Positions 1-8,499 of a DNA stretch of 64,000 nt are shown here, in pieces. The DNA lies in the NCBI GenBank assembly GCA_947499555.1, contig CANMOU010000001.1:124001-188000 (forward strand), in the 5' to 3' direction. Below the pieces are notes generated by a model. It was not told where the DNA came from. It ran no database searches and saw only the letters and a list, made by a program, of their open reading frames with translations. The position numbers were made by a program, and so were the translations under genes. The DNA comes from an uncultured Roseovarius sp. (GTDB lineage Bacteria; Pseudomonadota; Alphaproteobacteria; Rhodobacterales; Rhodobacteraceae). The first letter of the stretch is position 1. Each line of letters begins with the position of its first letter.

Positions 1-295
1 GGATATAGAGCGTGTCACCCGGCGCCAACGCGTGCACGTCGCCGCTTGTCATATCTGTAAGCCTGCCACGTCCGGAGAGCACCGTCATCATCTCGTCTCC
101 CTGTTCGACGCAGGAGAACTGCCCTTTGGTGCAGCGCCAGATCCCGGCGCGGGCGGTGTGACCTGTGCCGCCGCTGTCAAGCCGTCCCGAAGCGCGCGGC
201 GCGCCGGACAAGATTTTGTAATCGCTAAAAGGATTGTCGAACGGCCAGTCCTCAAGCGGGCCGGGGTCTTCCCCGATCTGATAGCGCCGCATCAT
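1..295 (-). CDS. Cupin-fold protein (DUF861/Cupin_3-like), 3' part cut by window edge
   Basis: The visible 98 codons read from an ATG at 295 and run off the left edge. The protein has a short N-terminal arm, then a cupin core with a W-R-C-T-K-G-x-F segment, an acidic E-Q-G-D-E strand, and the typical L-x-G-x-x-x-L and A-P-G-D-T strand pair. This pattern is that of the Cupin_3 (DUF861, EutQ-like) family, whose members are usually small sugar- or metabolite-binding proteins of unknown reaction. The start codon overlaps the stop of the upstream short-chain dehydrogenase (ATGATGA), so the two are probably translated as a pair. The C-terminus is not visible, so metal ligands cannot be judged. Family call is reasonably good; function is unknown. 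Confidence 0.7.
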   Translation of the reverse strand, partial: MMRRYQIGEDPGPLEDWPFDNPFSDYKILSGAPRASGRLDSGGTGHTARAGIWRCTKGQFSCVEQGDEMMTVLSGRGRLTDMTSGDVHALAPGDTLYI

Positions 296-1047
296 TGCAG
301 CCGCATCGCGCCGTCGATGCGAATGACCTCGCCGTTGAGGTAATCGCATTCCACGATGAACCGCGCCAGTGCGGCGAATTCCGCCGGATCTCCAAGGCGC
401 TTGGGAAAAGTCACATCCTGCGCCAGGCCGTCCTGCACCTCTTGCGGCAGGCCGCGCAGCATCGGTGTGCCGAAGATACCCGGCGCAATCGCCATCACGC
501 GAATGCCGTCGCGTGACAAATCCCGCGCCATGGGCAAAGACAGCCCGTAGACGCCCCCTTTGGAGGCTCCGTAGGCGGTTTGGCCTTTCTGTGCCTCGAA
601 GGCGGCGATCGAGGCTGTGTTGATGATCACGCCACGCGTGCCATCCGGGGCAGGGGTGTTCTTGGCGATCTCCGCAGCAGCAAGCCGGGCCACGTTGAAA
701 CTGCCGACCAGATTGATGTCGATCACGCGTTTGAAAAGCTCAAGCCGGTGTGGGCCGTCCTTGCCCAGCGTCTTTTCCGCCGGCGCGATACCTGCGCAAT
801 TCACCGCGACGCTGATCTTGCCCATTGCGGCTGTGGCAACCTCAATGGCGGCCTGAACCGATGTTTCATCTGTCACATCTGCTTCCGCGAAAGTGGCACC
901 AATTTCTTTGGCAACCTGAGGCCCACGGTCAGTGTCGCGGTCAAACAGGGTGACCCTCGCGCCCATGTCCCGAAAATGCCGGGCAGTTGCTTCACCGAGG
1001 CCCGAGGCCCCTCCGGTGATGATGGCAGCGGTCTGGGCAAGGTGCAT
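292..1047 (-). CDS. SDR-family dehydrogenase, 3-hydroxyacyl-CoA dehydrogenase type II-like
   Basis: This is a 251-residue classical short-chain dehydrogenase/reductase, normal length for the family. The NAD-binding TGGASGLG motif is at residues 11-18, NCAG at 83-86, catalytic Ser at 146, and Y159-x3-K163 is the catalytic pair. The C-terminal G-E-V-I-R-I-D-G-A-M-R-L-Q resembles type II 3-hydroxyacyl-CoA dehydrogenases (HSD17B10-like), which oxidise short or branched 3-hydroxyacyl-CoA with NAD. The call at family level is firm; the substrate is inference from that C-terminal resemblance. It lies 59 bp downstream of the AbrB-like gene and overlaps the cupin gene after it. A perfect inverted repeat lies 23-36 bases before the ATG and suggests repressor control. 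Confidence 0.85.
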   Translation of the reverse strand: MHLAQTAAIITGGASGLGEATARHFRDMGARVTLFDRDTDRGPQVAKEIGATFAEADVTDETSVQAAIEVATAAMGKISVAVNCAGIAPAEKTLGKDGPHRLELFKRVIDINLVGSFNVARLAAAEIAKNTPAPDGTRGVIINTASIAAFEAQKGQTAYGASKGGVYGLSLPMARDLSRDGIRVMAIAPGIFGTPMLRGLPQEVQDGLAQDVTFPKRLGDPAEFAALARFIVECDYLNGEVIRIDGAMRLQ

Positions 1048-1069
1048 TGCGGGTCTCCGTTTCGATAAA

Positions 1070-1083
1070 TGAACAAATGTTCA
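1070..1083. promoter_or_regulatory. Perfect 6-2-6 inverted repeat, candidate TetR-type operator
   Basis: TGAACA-AA-TGTTCA is a perfect dyad lying 23 to 36 bases upstream of the SDR start, in the 59-bp gap after the AbrB-like gene. Short spacer dyads of this size are typical operators of TetR-family repressors that control acyl-CoA and alcohol catabolism. There is no run of T residues, so it is not a terminator. No TetR gene is visible in the window, so the cognate regulator must lie elsewhere. The role is inferred. Confidence 0.5.
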
Positions 1084-1106
1084 GATAAACGCTGTCCTGA
1101 CCGCTG

Positions 1107-2174
1107 TCAAAGCCTTGCTCTGAGCCAGCGGGCACTGATGCCAAGGCCCACGACCGTGATCAGGATCCGAAAAACGTGGTGCAGGGTCACGAAGGCCGGA
1201 TTGGCTGTCAGGCTGAGGGCGACAAGGGACATCTCGGTGACACCACCTGGAGCAAAGCTGATCAGCAAGACGTCAAAGGGTTGCTGCAGCGGCCCTGTTA
1301 GCACGGCGGCAAAGCCTGCGGAGATCACAAGCATCCCGCCGACGGACAGCAATGTCAGGCCAAACCCGTGCAGCATCAGTGTTGTGGACAAGCCCGTGAA
1401 CCGCATGCCAAGCGCAGTGCCCACCACAATCTGCGCCACATTCACGAGCCATTGCGGTACATCCACATGCAGAACGCCGCTAAGCGAAAGGACCGCCGCA
1501 ACAGCCATCGGACCGGTCAGCTGTTTCGCCGGCAGGCGCAGAAGATGTCCCGCTGCCAGCCCGGCGGCACCGGCAAGCAGGATCATCGGCAGGGCCTGCC
1601 ACGGCACATCGTCCTGCGCCAGTGTCATGCCCGCGGCGCTGCCCACGGGCGCGCCAAGCCAGAGCGACAGTCCTATCGGCAGAAGCGTCACAACCGCAAC
1701 GATGCGTAGAAACTGATGCAATGTCAGGCGCGCGGGATCGGCTCCGGCCTCTTCGCCCATGGCGATGGATTCGAACAATCCCCCGGGAGCAGAGCTGTAA
1801 AAGGCGGTGGGTCTGTCATACCCGCCCACATGATGCAGGATGATGTAGCCAAACCCATGCGCCAACACGACAAAAGCGGTCAGGGCGGCAAAGCTGAGCG
1901 CCATGAGCGATAGGTTCGAAAAAAGATCCGGTGTCACTTGGGCTCCGATCATCAAGCCGATGATTGCGATGAAGATGAGCCGAAGATTGGGCGGGAAGCG
2001 GTAACCATCCGGAAGCCGCCCGGGCAACAAGGTTGCCACCAACGAGGCGGCCAACAGTGGTCCCAGCAAATAGGGCAAGGGTAGTCCGACACCAAGCGCG
2101 GCGAAGGCCGCGCCGGTGCTCAGCACCAATAGGGCCAAAGTGGTGATCGTTGCCCGCATGGCTCCTTGAAGCAT
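1107..2174 (-). CDS. AbrB-family integral membrane protein
   Basis: A 355-residue, very hydrophobic protein with about ten membrane spans. It shows the internal duplication typical of the gram-negative AbrB family (formerly labelled ammonia monooxygenase-like): each half carries a hydrophobic pair ending in a glycine/proline-rich A-P-G-G motif (S-S-A-P-G-G-L-F-E-S in the first half, S-F-A-P-G-G-V-T-E-M in the second). Members are presumed transporters or regulators; no substrate is established. The start at 2174 is uncertain, because an ATG at 2159 is preceded by AAGGAG but spaced only two bases from it. It precedes the SDR gene on the same strand with a 59-bp gap that contains an operator-like repeat, so the two genes may have separate promoters. 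Confidence 0.8.
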   Translation of the reverse strand: MLQGAMRATITTLALLVLSTGAAFAALGVGLPLPYLLGPLLAASLVATLLPGRLPDGYRFPPNLRLIFIAIIGLMIGAQVTPDLFSNLSLMALSFAALTAFVVLAHGFGYIILHHVGGYDRPTAFYSSAPGGLFESIAMGEEAGADPARLTLHQFLRIVAVVTLLPIGLSLWLGAPVGSAAGMTLAQDDVPWQALPMILLAGAAGLAAGHLLRLPAKQLTGPMAVAAVLSLSGVLHVDVPQWLVNVAQIVVGTALGMRFTGLSTTLMLHGFGLTLLSVGGMLVISAGFAAVLTGPLQQPFDVLLISFAPGGVTEMSLVALSLTANPAFVTLHHVFRILITVVGLGISARWLRARL

Positions 2175-2217
2175 CGCCTACAGCGCATGGCAAGAGGCAT
2201 GGAAACCCGGTTTCGCG

Positions 2218-2685
2218 CTACACGTTGTCTGACACGATGAAATCCTGGGCTTGAAGTGCCTCATGTAACGCCGCGTCTGGCACGGTCTTTGCATGAATTG
2301 ACCGAAGCTCTACTGAGACGCGGCCCAGATCGAGCAGCGTGAGACCGGTATTTAGGGATGGCAGAAAGGTCAGTCGATACCAACCCATGAAAAACATGCG
2401 ATCATTAAAAACCTGCCAAGGATAGTCCGAGGCCTCTTTGGCCAGCATCGGGTCTGAACCGGGACGGGCCATAAATTCGTCCAGCCAGCTATGCAAACTG
2501 ACGAAGATCTCGGTTATCTCAGGGTTCTCCAGGATCATCCTGCAGTAGTGCATGGCTTGCGAATAAGGGAGGGTGGCTGACAAAAACAACTTGCCAGACA
2601 ACGATGTGCCGATTGGCGCTTTTTTCGACAGTTCCTGATAGGCATCGCGCCAGTTGTTCGGGACGTGGTAAGGCGATTTGGTCAT
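2218..2685 (-). CDS. Hypothetical protein, 155 aa
   Basis: A soluble protein that I do not recognise. It starts M-T-K-S-P-Y and has no signal peptide or membrane span. The sequence is rich in aromatic and acidic residues (F-M-G-W-Y-R-L-T-F-L-P-S in the middle) and looks like a small alpha-helical domain. A TTG at 2691 could extend it by two residues, but the ATG at 2685 is preferred. It stands alone between the AbrB-like gene and the molybdenum hydroxylase, with 43- and 56-base gaps. Codon use matches the neighbours, and the length of open frame in this GC-rich DNA supports a real gene. No function is proposed. Confidence 0.6.
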   Translation of the reverse strand: MTKSPYHVPNNWRDAYQELSKKAPIGTSLSGKLFLSATLPYSQAMHYCRMILENPEITEIFVSLHSWLDEFMARPGSDPMLAKEASDYPWQVFNDRMFFMGWYRLTFLPSLNTGLTLLDLGRVSVELRSIHAKTVPDAALHEALQAQDFIVSDNV

Positions 2686-2741
2686 CAGCAAACGCTACTG
2701 CGTTCTGGTGCATTGCGCAAAGCCGGAACTGACCTCATCGC

Positions 2742-4982
2742 TCAGGCGAAATCGACGAATTTTGCAAATGGCATCTCGCGCAACCGCTCGCCCGTGAGGG
2801 CAAAGATCGCGCTGGCCAAGGCCGGGGCCGCAGGCGGGACGGGGGGTTCGCCAACGCCCAGAACACGCGTGCCGTTTTCAAGTCCACGTACCATGATGTC
2901 GGGGCATTGATGCAGACGCATGTATTCGAAAGTGTCGTAGTTTTCCTGCTCGGCAACACCGCCTTCGTAGGTGATCTCACTAAACATTGCATGCCCAAGG
3001 CCAAAAATAAGCCCGCCTGCCACCTGGTTCTCAAAGTTCAACGGATCCACCACTGTGCCCACATCCGCTGCGACCCAAGCGCGGGTCAGTCGTAGGCCAC
3101 CATCCTCCTGACGCACCTCAACGATCTCTGCACAAGGCACGCCAAAAGATTTGGTGAAGGCAATGCCATGCGCCACGTCGGGGGCCGGGGTCGGGCCGCG
3201 CCATCCTGCCATTTCGCCCACGGTTTCAAGCACCTTGCGGGAGACGTCGTCGCTACACAGCCGCAACCGCTCTTCCAGCGGGTCCGCGCCCGCGGCGTGG
3301 ATCAACTCATCCAGCCCGGCGTTATAGAAAAACCCATGCGACGACGCACCCACGGCCCGCCAAGAGCTGATCGGGGCCAGTTCCGGCGCGCGATACCCGG
3401 TGACACGGTGATGGGGAATGGCAAAGGGTTGCTCAAAAGCACCGGCGACGATTTGGCTGTCAGGTCCGGGCACCGCCTGGTTCTGCCGTGCCATCTGAGA
3501 CGCGATAACGGAGGGCATGGCGATCGAAAGATCATAGGCCTCAACCATCCCGTCTCGAACCGCGCCTCGCATCCGCGCCATGGCAATCTGGCGCGGAAAC
3601 TCATGCAGCATGTCTTCCTCGCGTGAATAGGTAAGCTTGACCGGCGTGCCTTTCATTTGCATCGCGATTTCAGTGGCTTGTTTGACGGCCTCGTCTTCCA
3701 GGCGATGCCCGAAACTGCCACCGGACACCTGCGCATGGACGCGCACCTTGTCATCGGGCAAGCCGGTGATCCGGGCAACATTCGCCTGGATAAAACGCGG
3801 AATTTGCGTGCCTGTCCAAACCTCGGCGGCGTCTTCATCGACCTGAACAACTGCGTTCAACGGCTCAAGCGGTGCATGCGCCAGATAGGGCGCTCGAAAC
3901 TCGGCTTGCATGGCATCTTGAGCGAGGACCGCGTCAACATCGCCATCATCGCGCTTGCGGCTGTCCTGTGCATCAGCAACAAAGCTGTCCGAGAGAGCCT
4001 GCCAATGGGCCTCCATCGTGTCTGGCATCGGTCCTTTTGGCCAGCTGGCCTCAATCGCGCGAGCGCCTTGAAAGGCCCGCCAAGTGTTGTCAGCCAAAAT
4101 TCCCAGACCGCCGGTGATCTCGACCACCGAAGTGACACCGCGAATCTTGAAGGCCTCTGCGGTGTCGTATTTGCCCAATGCACCGCCTTGCGAGGGGTTC
4201 ATCAGGACGGTGGCATGCACCATGGCCGGCAGGTTCAAGTCAATGCCATAAGCCTGGGTGCCTGTGGATTTTGCCAAGATATCAAGCCGATGTGCTGGTT
4301 TTCCGATCAACTTCCAGTCTGACGCTGCGCGCAATGGCACATCCTGAACCACGTGAACCGTGGCGGCCACCCGCGCAAGCTCGGTATAGGGCAGCGATGT
4401 GTCATCAGGTAAGATCACGGCCCCGGCTTCGGTTCTTATGTCTGCAACCGCGACTCCGCTTTGCTGGCTCGCAGCCAGTTTCAGCGTCTCGCGGGCAGAA
4501 GCGCCAGCCATGCGCAACTTGTCAAAGCCATCCGGGATAGTTGTTGATCCACCCGTGATCTGCAATCCAAGGAACTTCGCCGCCGCCTGCACGGTGGTCT
4601 TGGCCGCACCTTGTGCAAACCCGCCGCCGGGTGCCAGGAACTCCGAGGCCTCATCAGCCAGCGCCTGGTTCCAATAGGCCACATCCGGTCGGCCGGGATC
4701 GGTCAGGATCTGATCAAGCGTCACATCTAATTCTTCTGCGATCATAAGGGCTTGCGCATGATATGCGCCTTGCCCGACATCGGATCTTGGGGTGATTAAC
4801 ATAATCCCATCGGGCCGAATAAGCACATATGGGGTCAGGGCCGCATCACCATCATTGAGACCCGACAGAAGTGGGTTCTTGTAAGGCGTATTGTAGCGCC
4901 ATGTGCCAAAAGCCACGCCCCCGGCTGCAGCCACCGCGCCCACAAGGAGCGTTCGGCGAGTGATTTTCCCCAGGCGGCTCAT
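2742..4982 (-). CDS. Molybdopterin-binding large subunit, isoquinoline 1-oxidoreductase beta type
   Basis: A 746-residue xanthine-oxidase-family large subunit. The N-terminus carries a twin-arginine signal (T-R-R-T-L-L followed by a hydrophobic stretch to about residue 26), so the folded, cofactor-loaded enzyme should be exported to the periplasm. Two molybdopterin domains follow. A G-V-G-E-P-P-V-P-P segment near the C-terminus carries the glutamate that is the catalytic base in this family. Such enzymes hydroxylate N-heterocycles or oxidise aldehydes and pass electrons through the small iron-sulfur subunit. That subunit is encoded one base upstream (4984-5442). There is no FAD-binding middle subunit, as expected for the two-subunit isoquinoline type. 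The substrate cannot be read from sequence; aldehyde dehydrogenase activity is an alternative. Confidence 0.88.
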   Translation of the reverse strand: MSRLGKITRRTLLVGAVAAAGGVAFGTWRYNTPYKNPLLSGLNDGDAALTPYVLIRPDGIMLITPRSDVGQGAYHAQALMIAEELDVTLDQILTDPGRPDVAYWNQALADEASEFLAPGGGFAQGAAKTTVQAAAKFLGLQITGGSTTIPDGFDKLRMAGASARETLKLAASQQSGVAVADIRTEAGAVILPDDTSLPYTELARVAATVHVVQDVPLRAASDWKLIGKPAHRLDILAKSTGTQAYGIDLNLPAMVHATVLMNPSQGGALGKYDTAEAFKIRGVTSVVEITGGLGILADNTWRAFQGARAIEASWPKGPMPDTMEAHWQALSDSFVADAQDSRKRDDGDVDAVLAQDAMQAEFRAPYLAHAPLEPLNAVVQVDEDAAEVWTGTQIPRFIQANVARITGLPDDKVRVHAQVSGGSFGHRLEDEAVKQATEIAMQMKGTPVKLTYSREEDMLHEFPRQIAMARMRGAVRDGMVEAYDLSIAMPSVIASQMARQNQAVPGPDSQIVAGAFEQPFAIPHHRVTGYRAPELAPISSWRAVGASSHGFFYNAGLDELIHAAGADPLEERLRLCSDDVSRKVLETVGEMAGWRGPTPAPDVAHGIAFTKSFGVPCAEIVEVRQEDGGLRLTRAWVAADVGTVVDPLNFENQVAGGLIFGLGHAMFSEITYEGGVAEQENYDTFEYMRLHQCPDIMVRGLENGTRVLGVGEPPVPPAAPALASAIFALTGERLREMPFAKFVDFA

Positions 4983-4983
4983 A

Positions 4984-5442
4984 TCACGTACCCCTCAGAT
5001 TAGAGGCGGCTGTTTTGATCGCTGCGCGAATGCGCGGGTAGGTGCCGCAGCGGCACAGGTTGCCCGCCATGGCGTCGTCAATCTCTTGATCCGTCGGATT
5101 TGGCACCTCAGCCAACAACGATGCGGCTTGCATGATTTGCCCGGATTGGCAGTAGCCGCACTGCGCCACCTGATGTTCGATCCAGGCCGCCTGAACCGCA
5201 TGCAAGGCCGCAGGTTTCCCCAAACCCTGAATGGTCGTCACATCTCCCCAGACGTCAGCTGCGGCGACTTGGCAAGAGCGCACCGCCTCTCCGTCAATAT
5301 GCACGGTGCAGGCGCCGCATTGCGCAATGCCACAGCCGTATTTGACCCCAGTGATCCCAAGTTCATCGCGCAAGACCCACAAAAGCGGCATGTCGTCTTC
5401 GACATCCACCTCATGACGCGTTCCATCTACGGTGATCTGCAT
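4984..5442 (-). CDS. [2Fe-2S] small subunit, isoquinoline 1-oxidoreductase alpha type
   Basis: A 152-residue protein with the two-cluster arrangement of molybdenum hydroxylase small subunits. Cysteines 37, 42, 45 and 57 form the plant-ferredoxin-type cluster and cysteines 95, 98, 130 and 132 (C-G-Y-C and C-R-C-G-T-Y-P-R-I) form the C-terminal four-helix cluster. It passes electrons from the molybdenum centre to an acceptor, commonly a cytochrome c in two-subunit enzymes. It has no signal of its own and would be co-exported with the TAT-tagged large subunit. It is the promoter-proximal gene of a two-gene operon with a one-base gap. Length and all eight ligands are normal. Confidence 0.92.
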   Translation of the reverse strand: MQITVDGTRHEVDVEDDMPLLWVLRDELGITGVKYGCGIAQCGACTVHIDGEAVRSCQVAAADVWGDVTTIQGLGKPAALHAVQAAWIEHQVAQCGYCQSGQIMQAASLLAEVPNPTDQEIDDAMAGNLCRCGTYPRIRAAIKTAASNLRGT

Positions 5443-5580
5443 GTCAGCCTAACATCACCCCCGTGCCCGGTCTGCTTGAGGTAAGACTACCACGCCTTTG
5501 ACGAAGTTTCGAAGGGTTTCTGAACTATTTAGTTCAGAAGGCGGGCTTTTGCCAGTTTTGATCCCCAATTTGCAGCCACG

Positions 5581-6480
5581 TCACCTGGCGCGCACCAAAA
5601 GCATCAGCCCCAGAGAGACCAGCGCAATACCTACCCATTCCATGGCCATCGGTATTTCGCCCAGCACCGGAATGGCAAGCACTGCAGCCGTGGCCGGCAC
5701 CGCGGCGGAAAACCCCGCGGTGCCGTTCGGACCCAGATGATTTGCAGCGAGAGAGAACAGAATGACGGCAAGAAAGCCCGGCCCAAGCCCCTGGAAAAGC
5801 GCTTGGGCAAGAATTGTGCTCCATGCGGTGTCGGCCATGCCGCTTGGCAGAAAGACCGCCCAGATTGGAAGGAAGATCAAAGCATTGGGAATATTCACCA
5901 GCATCAATGCCTGACGCGGCTGCACCTGCCAATGACGCAGGCTGAAGATGTAGACCGACTGGATCGCACCGGAAAAAAGGAACAAGGCAATGCCAAGGCC
6001 GACATTGCCCTCGCTGCTGCCAAACCCGGTAACGCCCACAAGCACCGCTCCGATCACAATCAGGGACAATGCGGCGACTTGCATGCGCCCCGGCAATTGA
6101 TGTGTGACAAAGGCCACCAGAGCACCAGTGAAGATGGGCAATGCGCCATTGGCGAAGACCCCGCCATAGGCCACCGAGGCCTCGCGCAAACCGAAATACA
6201 TGCATATCGTGTAGATGATGCCGGGCCCGGTCATTGACAGCATCGCCGCCGCCCAGATGGGGATATGTCGCGGCCACCAGGCCCAAACGAAAGGCAGACA
6301 GATCACGCCCGCGACGGCAAAGCGCAGCGCGGCGATGTCGGCAGGGGTCAGCGCGGTCTGTACGCCTGCGCGGGAAACAACAAAAAAAGCTGACCAGATC
6401 AACAGAACCGCGACAGCACTGAAAACCCCCAATGTGTAGTTGGGGGTTTGGGCGTCACGAGGAGAGGAGAAGCCTGTCAT
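5581..6480 (-). CDS. DMT/EamA-family transporter
   Basis: A 299-residue protein with about ten hydrophobic spans in two EamA repeats, the drug/metabolite transporter superfamily layout. It begins with a short hydrophilic tail and a first span around residues 18-38. Members move metabolites or amino acids across the inner membrane, mostly outward. Specificity is not readable. It lies upstream of the molybdenum hydroxylase genes on the same strand but with a 138-bp gap, so linkage is weak. It is divergent from the DUF7079-like gene at 6595. Confidence 0.85.
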   Translation of the reverse strand: MTGFSSPRDAQTPNYTLGVFSAVAVLLIWSAFFVVSRAGVQTALTPADIAALRFAVAGVICLPFVWAWWPRHIPIWAAAMLSMTGPGIIYTICMYFGLREASVAYGGVFANGALPIFTGALVAFVTHQLPGRMQVAALSLIVIGAVLVGVTGFGSSEGNVGLGIALFLFSGAIQSVYIFSLRHWQVQPRQALMLVNIPNALIFLPIWAVFLPSGMADTAWSTILAQALFQGLGPGFLAVILFSLAANHLGPNGTAGFSAAVPATAAVLAIPVLGEIPMAMEWVGIALVSLGLMLLVRAR

Positions 6481-6594
6481 GGCCGGAGCAGTGGCAGAGC
6501 CGCGGCGGGGTGTCCAGAGATCACGCCGCAGTTTGATATGGCGACTTGGAATTTATACATGGGATCAAGACCAAGACAGAGCAGACGGAACCCA

Positions 6595-6963
6595 ATGCTG
6601 GCGCCCAAAGACGATCTCACCAACCGCGTGCCCGTGTGGTCTGCCTTGAGTGGGCTTTACGTGGATAACGAGATGTCCGCGCAGGAATTTGACGAAATCA
6701 TCCAGGCCTGCACCGCTTCGCCTTACACTCTCAAAGAGCTCGAAGAGATCATGTTTTCCGAGTTGTGGCCCGCCTTTGGCAGCAATCTTTTGTCAGTGGC
6801 TGGGGACTGGCGAGGATGGAGCCCCGGGACGGTTCAGAAGGCGGTTTTGGACGCCTACCACCCACGCTGGCGATGGCCATGGTGGCTGAACCCTTTCAAA
6901 CGGGTCGTTGCGCAGGATTGGCGGAAGGTCGCAGCAGGGGTCGCGAAGCTGCGTGCAGGATGA
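6595..6963 (+). CDS. DUF7079-like hypothetical protein
   Basis: A 122-residue protein from the ATG at 6595. The segments R-V-P-V-W-S-A-L-S-x-L-Y, A-S-P-Y-T-L-K-E-L-E-E-I and N-L-L-S-V-A-G-D-W-x-G-W resemble a family of small bacterial proteins (DUF7079 as I recall it) of unknown function, found as single soluble domains. The frame is open further upstream, and starts at 6538 or 6559 are possible. They would add low-complexity residues that do not look like the family, so the shorter form is preferred. The C-terminal tail is basic and tryptophan-rich. Function is unknown. Confidence 0.6.
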   Translation: MLAPKDDLTNRVPVWSALSGLYVDNEMSAQEFDEIIQACTASPYTLKELEEIMFSELWPAFGSNLLSVAGDWRGWSPGTVQKAVLDAYHPRWRWPWWLNPFKRVVAQDWRKVAAGVAKLRAG

Positions 6964-7111
6964 GGGTGCGCTTGGCCAGACGGATTGAGATCTCTTGCGT
7001 GGCTGCTTCTTCCGGTCATCGCCGGCCTTGCTTCATGGACTCTTGGATTGGCTGACCACAGATCAAGTCAGGGATAACAGCCGCGCCTTCGCACCTCGTC
7101 GCGCATCAATC

Positions 7112-8476
7112 TCAACTTTCACAATGCCGATCCGCAATCTCCAATGTCCGATCCAGAATTTCCAGTCCGATATCAAGGTCTTCACGGCTGATGTTCAGCG
7201 GCGGTGTAAGGCGGATGCAATTTGAGAAGAAAGACAGGTAAAGCCCTTCATTCATGGCATATTTCATCATTTCGGTCATTGGCGCCGCAGCGTCGCCCTT
7301 GGCGGCGAATGGTACCAGCATTTCGCGCGTGCCGCGGTTCTTCACAAGCTCGATGGCGTTGAACATGCCCTTGCCGCGAATGTCACCGATGCAGGGGTGC
7401 TTATCGGCCAGCTTGCTCAGTTCCGCGCGCAGATAGTCGCCCGAGGTCGTGGCCTGCGCCAGTGTGCTTTCCTCCTGCATCGCGCGAATGGCCGCAACGC
7501 CGGATGCACAGGCCAGAGGGTGGCCCGCATAGGTTAGCCCACCCGGCAACGAGTAATCCCTGAGCCAGGCCGCCAGTGTCTTCGACACCGACATTGTTCC
7601 CAAAGGCACATAGCCCGAGTTGATGCCCTTGGCGGAGCTAAGGATATCCGGCGCCACACCCCAGTGATCACAGGCAAACCATTCTCCTGTGCGCCCAAAA
7701 CCAGCCATAACTTCATCAAAAATAAGCAAAATACCGTTCCGATCGCAGGTTTCTCGGATGGATTGCAAATAGCCGTCGGGCGGGACGAGAATGCCGTTGG
7801 TGCCGACAATGGGTTCGATGATCACTGCTGCCACGGTCTGCGGGTTTTCATACATCAGGATCTCTTCCAGATGTGGTCCACCCTGGCTCACCGGACACTG
7901 CGCGCTGTCCTTGTGGCCCATCGGGCAGCGATAGCAATAGGGGTCCATCATGCGCACCACACCGGGCATGTCGCCGCGTGTCAGGTGACGGCGCGGATCG
8001 CCGGTGAGGCTGAGTGTGCCGCCGGTCGCGCCGTGATAGCTGCGATAGCGCGCCACGATCTTGGTTCGTCCGGTGTAGTGCCGTGCCAGACGGATTGCCA
8101 GTTCGTTGGCCGCAGAACCGCCCGTGGTGAAGAAGGTCGAGGTGATCGGCTCTGGTGTGATCTCGGTCATGAGTGCGGCCAGTTCCGAACGCACGTCCGA
8201 GCCCATGGCCGGGCCGATGTAACACAGCTTATCGGCTTGATCCTTGATGGCCTGCACGATCTTCGGATGTTGATGGCCCAGATTGGCGTTCACCAGCTGT
8301 GACTGGAAATCCAGATAGCGCTTGCCATCGCTGTCCCAGAACCAGCTGCCCTTAGCGCCCGTGATGACTGGCGGCTTGGCCCCTTGCTTGGACCAGCTTT
8401 GCAGGTAGTGGTTGGCATGCATTTCCTGCACCCAGTCCGGGTCATGCGTCGGATATTCATTGGAAAATTCGGACAT
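7112..8476 (-). CDS. Class III PLP-dependent aminotransferase
   Basis: A 454-residue fold-type I aminotransferase of class III. The pyridoxal-phosphate lysine is K283 (S-S-A-K-G-I-N-S-G-Y) and the partner aspartate is in I-F-D-E-V at residues 252-256. A Tyr/Cys-rich insert (Y-C-Y-R-C-P-M-G-H, residues 180-188, with another Cys at 194) is of the kind I associate with taurine-pyruvate-type and related omega-aminotransferases. The reaction is transfer of an amino group from an omega-amino acid or amine to pyruvate; the actual donor is unknown. ATG 8476 is chosen because GGAG precedes it at good spacing. It is the last gene of the minus arm of the island, 23 bp after an enolase-superfamily gene, so it probably acts on a product of that pathway. 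Confidence 0.88.
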   Translation of the reverse strand: MSEFSNEYPTHDPDWVQEMHANHYLQSWSKQGAKPPVITGAKGSWFWDSDGKRYLDFQSQLVNANLGHQHPKIVQAIKDQADKLCYIGPAMGSDVRSELAALMTEITPEPITSTFFTTGGSAANELAIRLARHYTGRTKIVARYRSYHGATGGTLSLTGDPRRHLTRGDMPGVVRMMDPYCYRCPMGHKDSAQCPVSQGGPHLEEILMYENPQTVAAVIIEPIVGTNGILVPPDGYLQSIRETCDRNGILLIFDEVMAGFGRTGEWFACDHWGVAPDILSSAKGINSGYVPLGTMSVSKTLAAWLRDYSLPGGLTYAGHPLACASGVAAIRAMQEESTLAQATTSGDYLRAELSKLADKHPCIGDIRGKGMFNAIELVKNRGTREMLVPFAAKGDAAAPMTEMMKYAMNEGLYLSFFSNCIRLTPPLNISREDLDIGLEILDRTLEIADRHCES

Positions 8477-8499
8477 GTCAGTCTCCAACAAAGGGAAAA

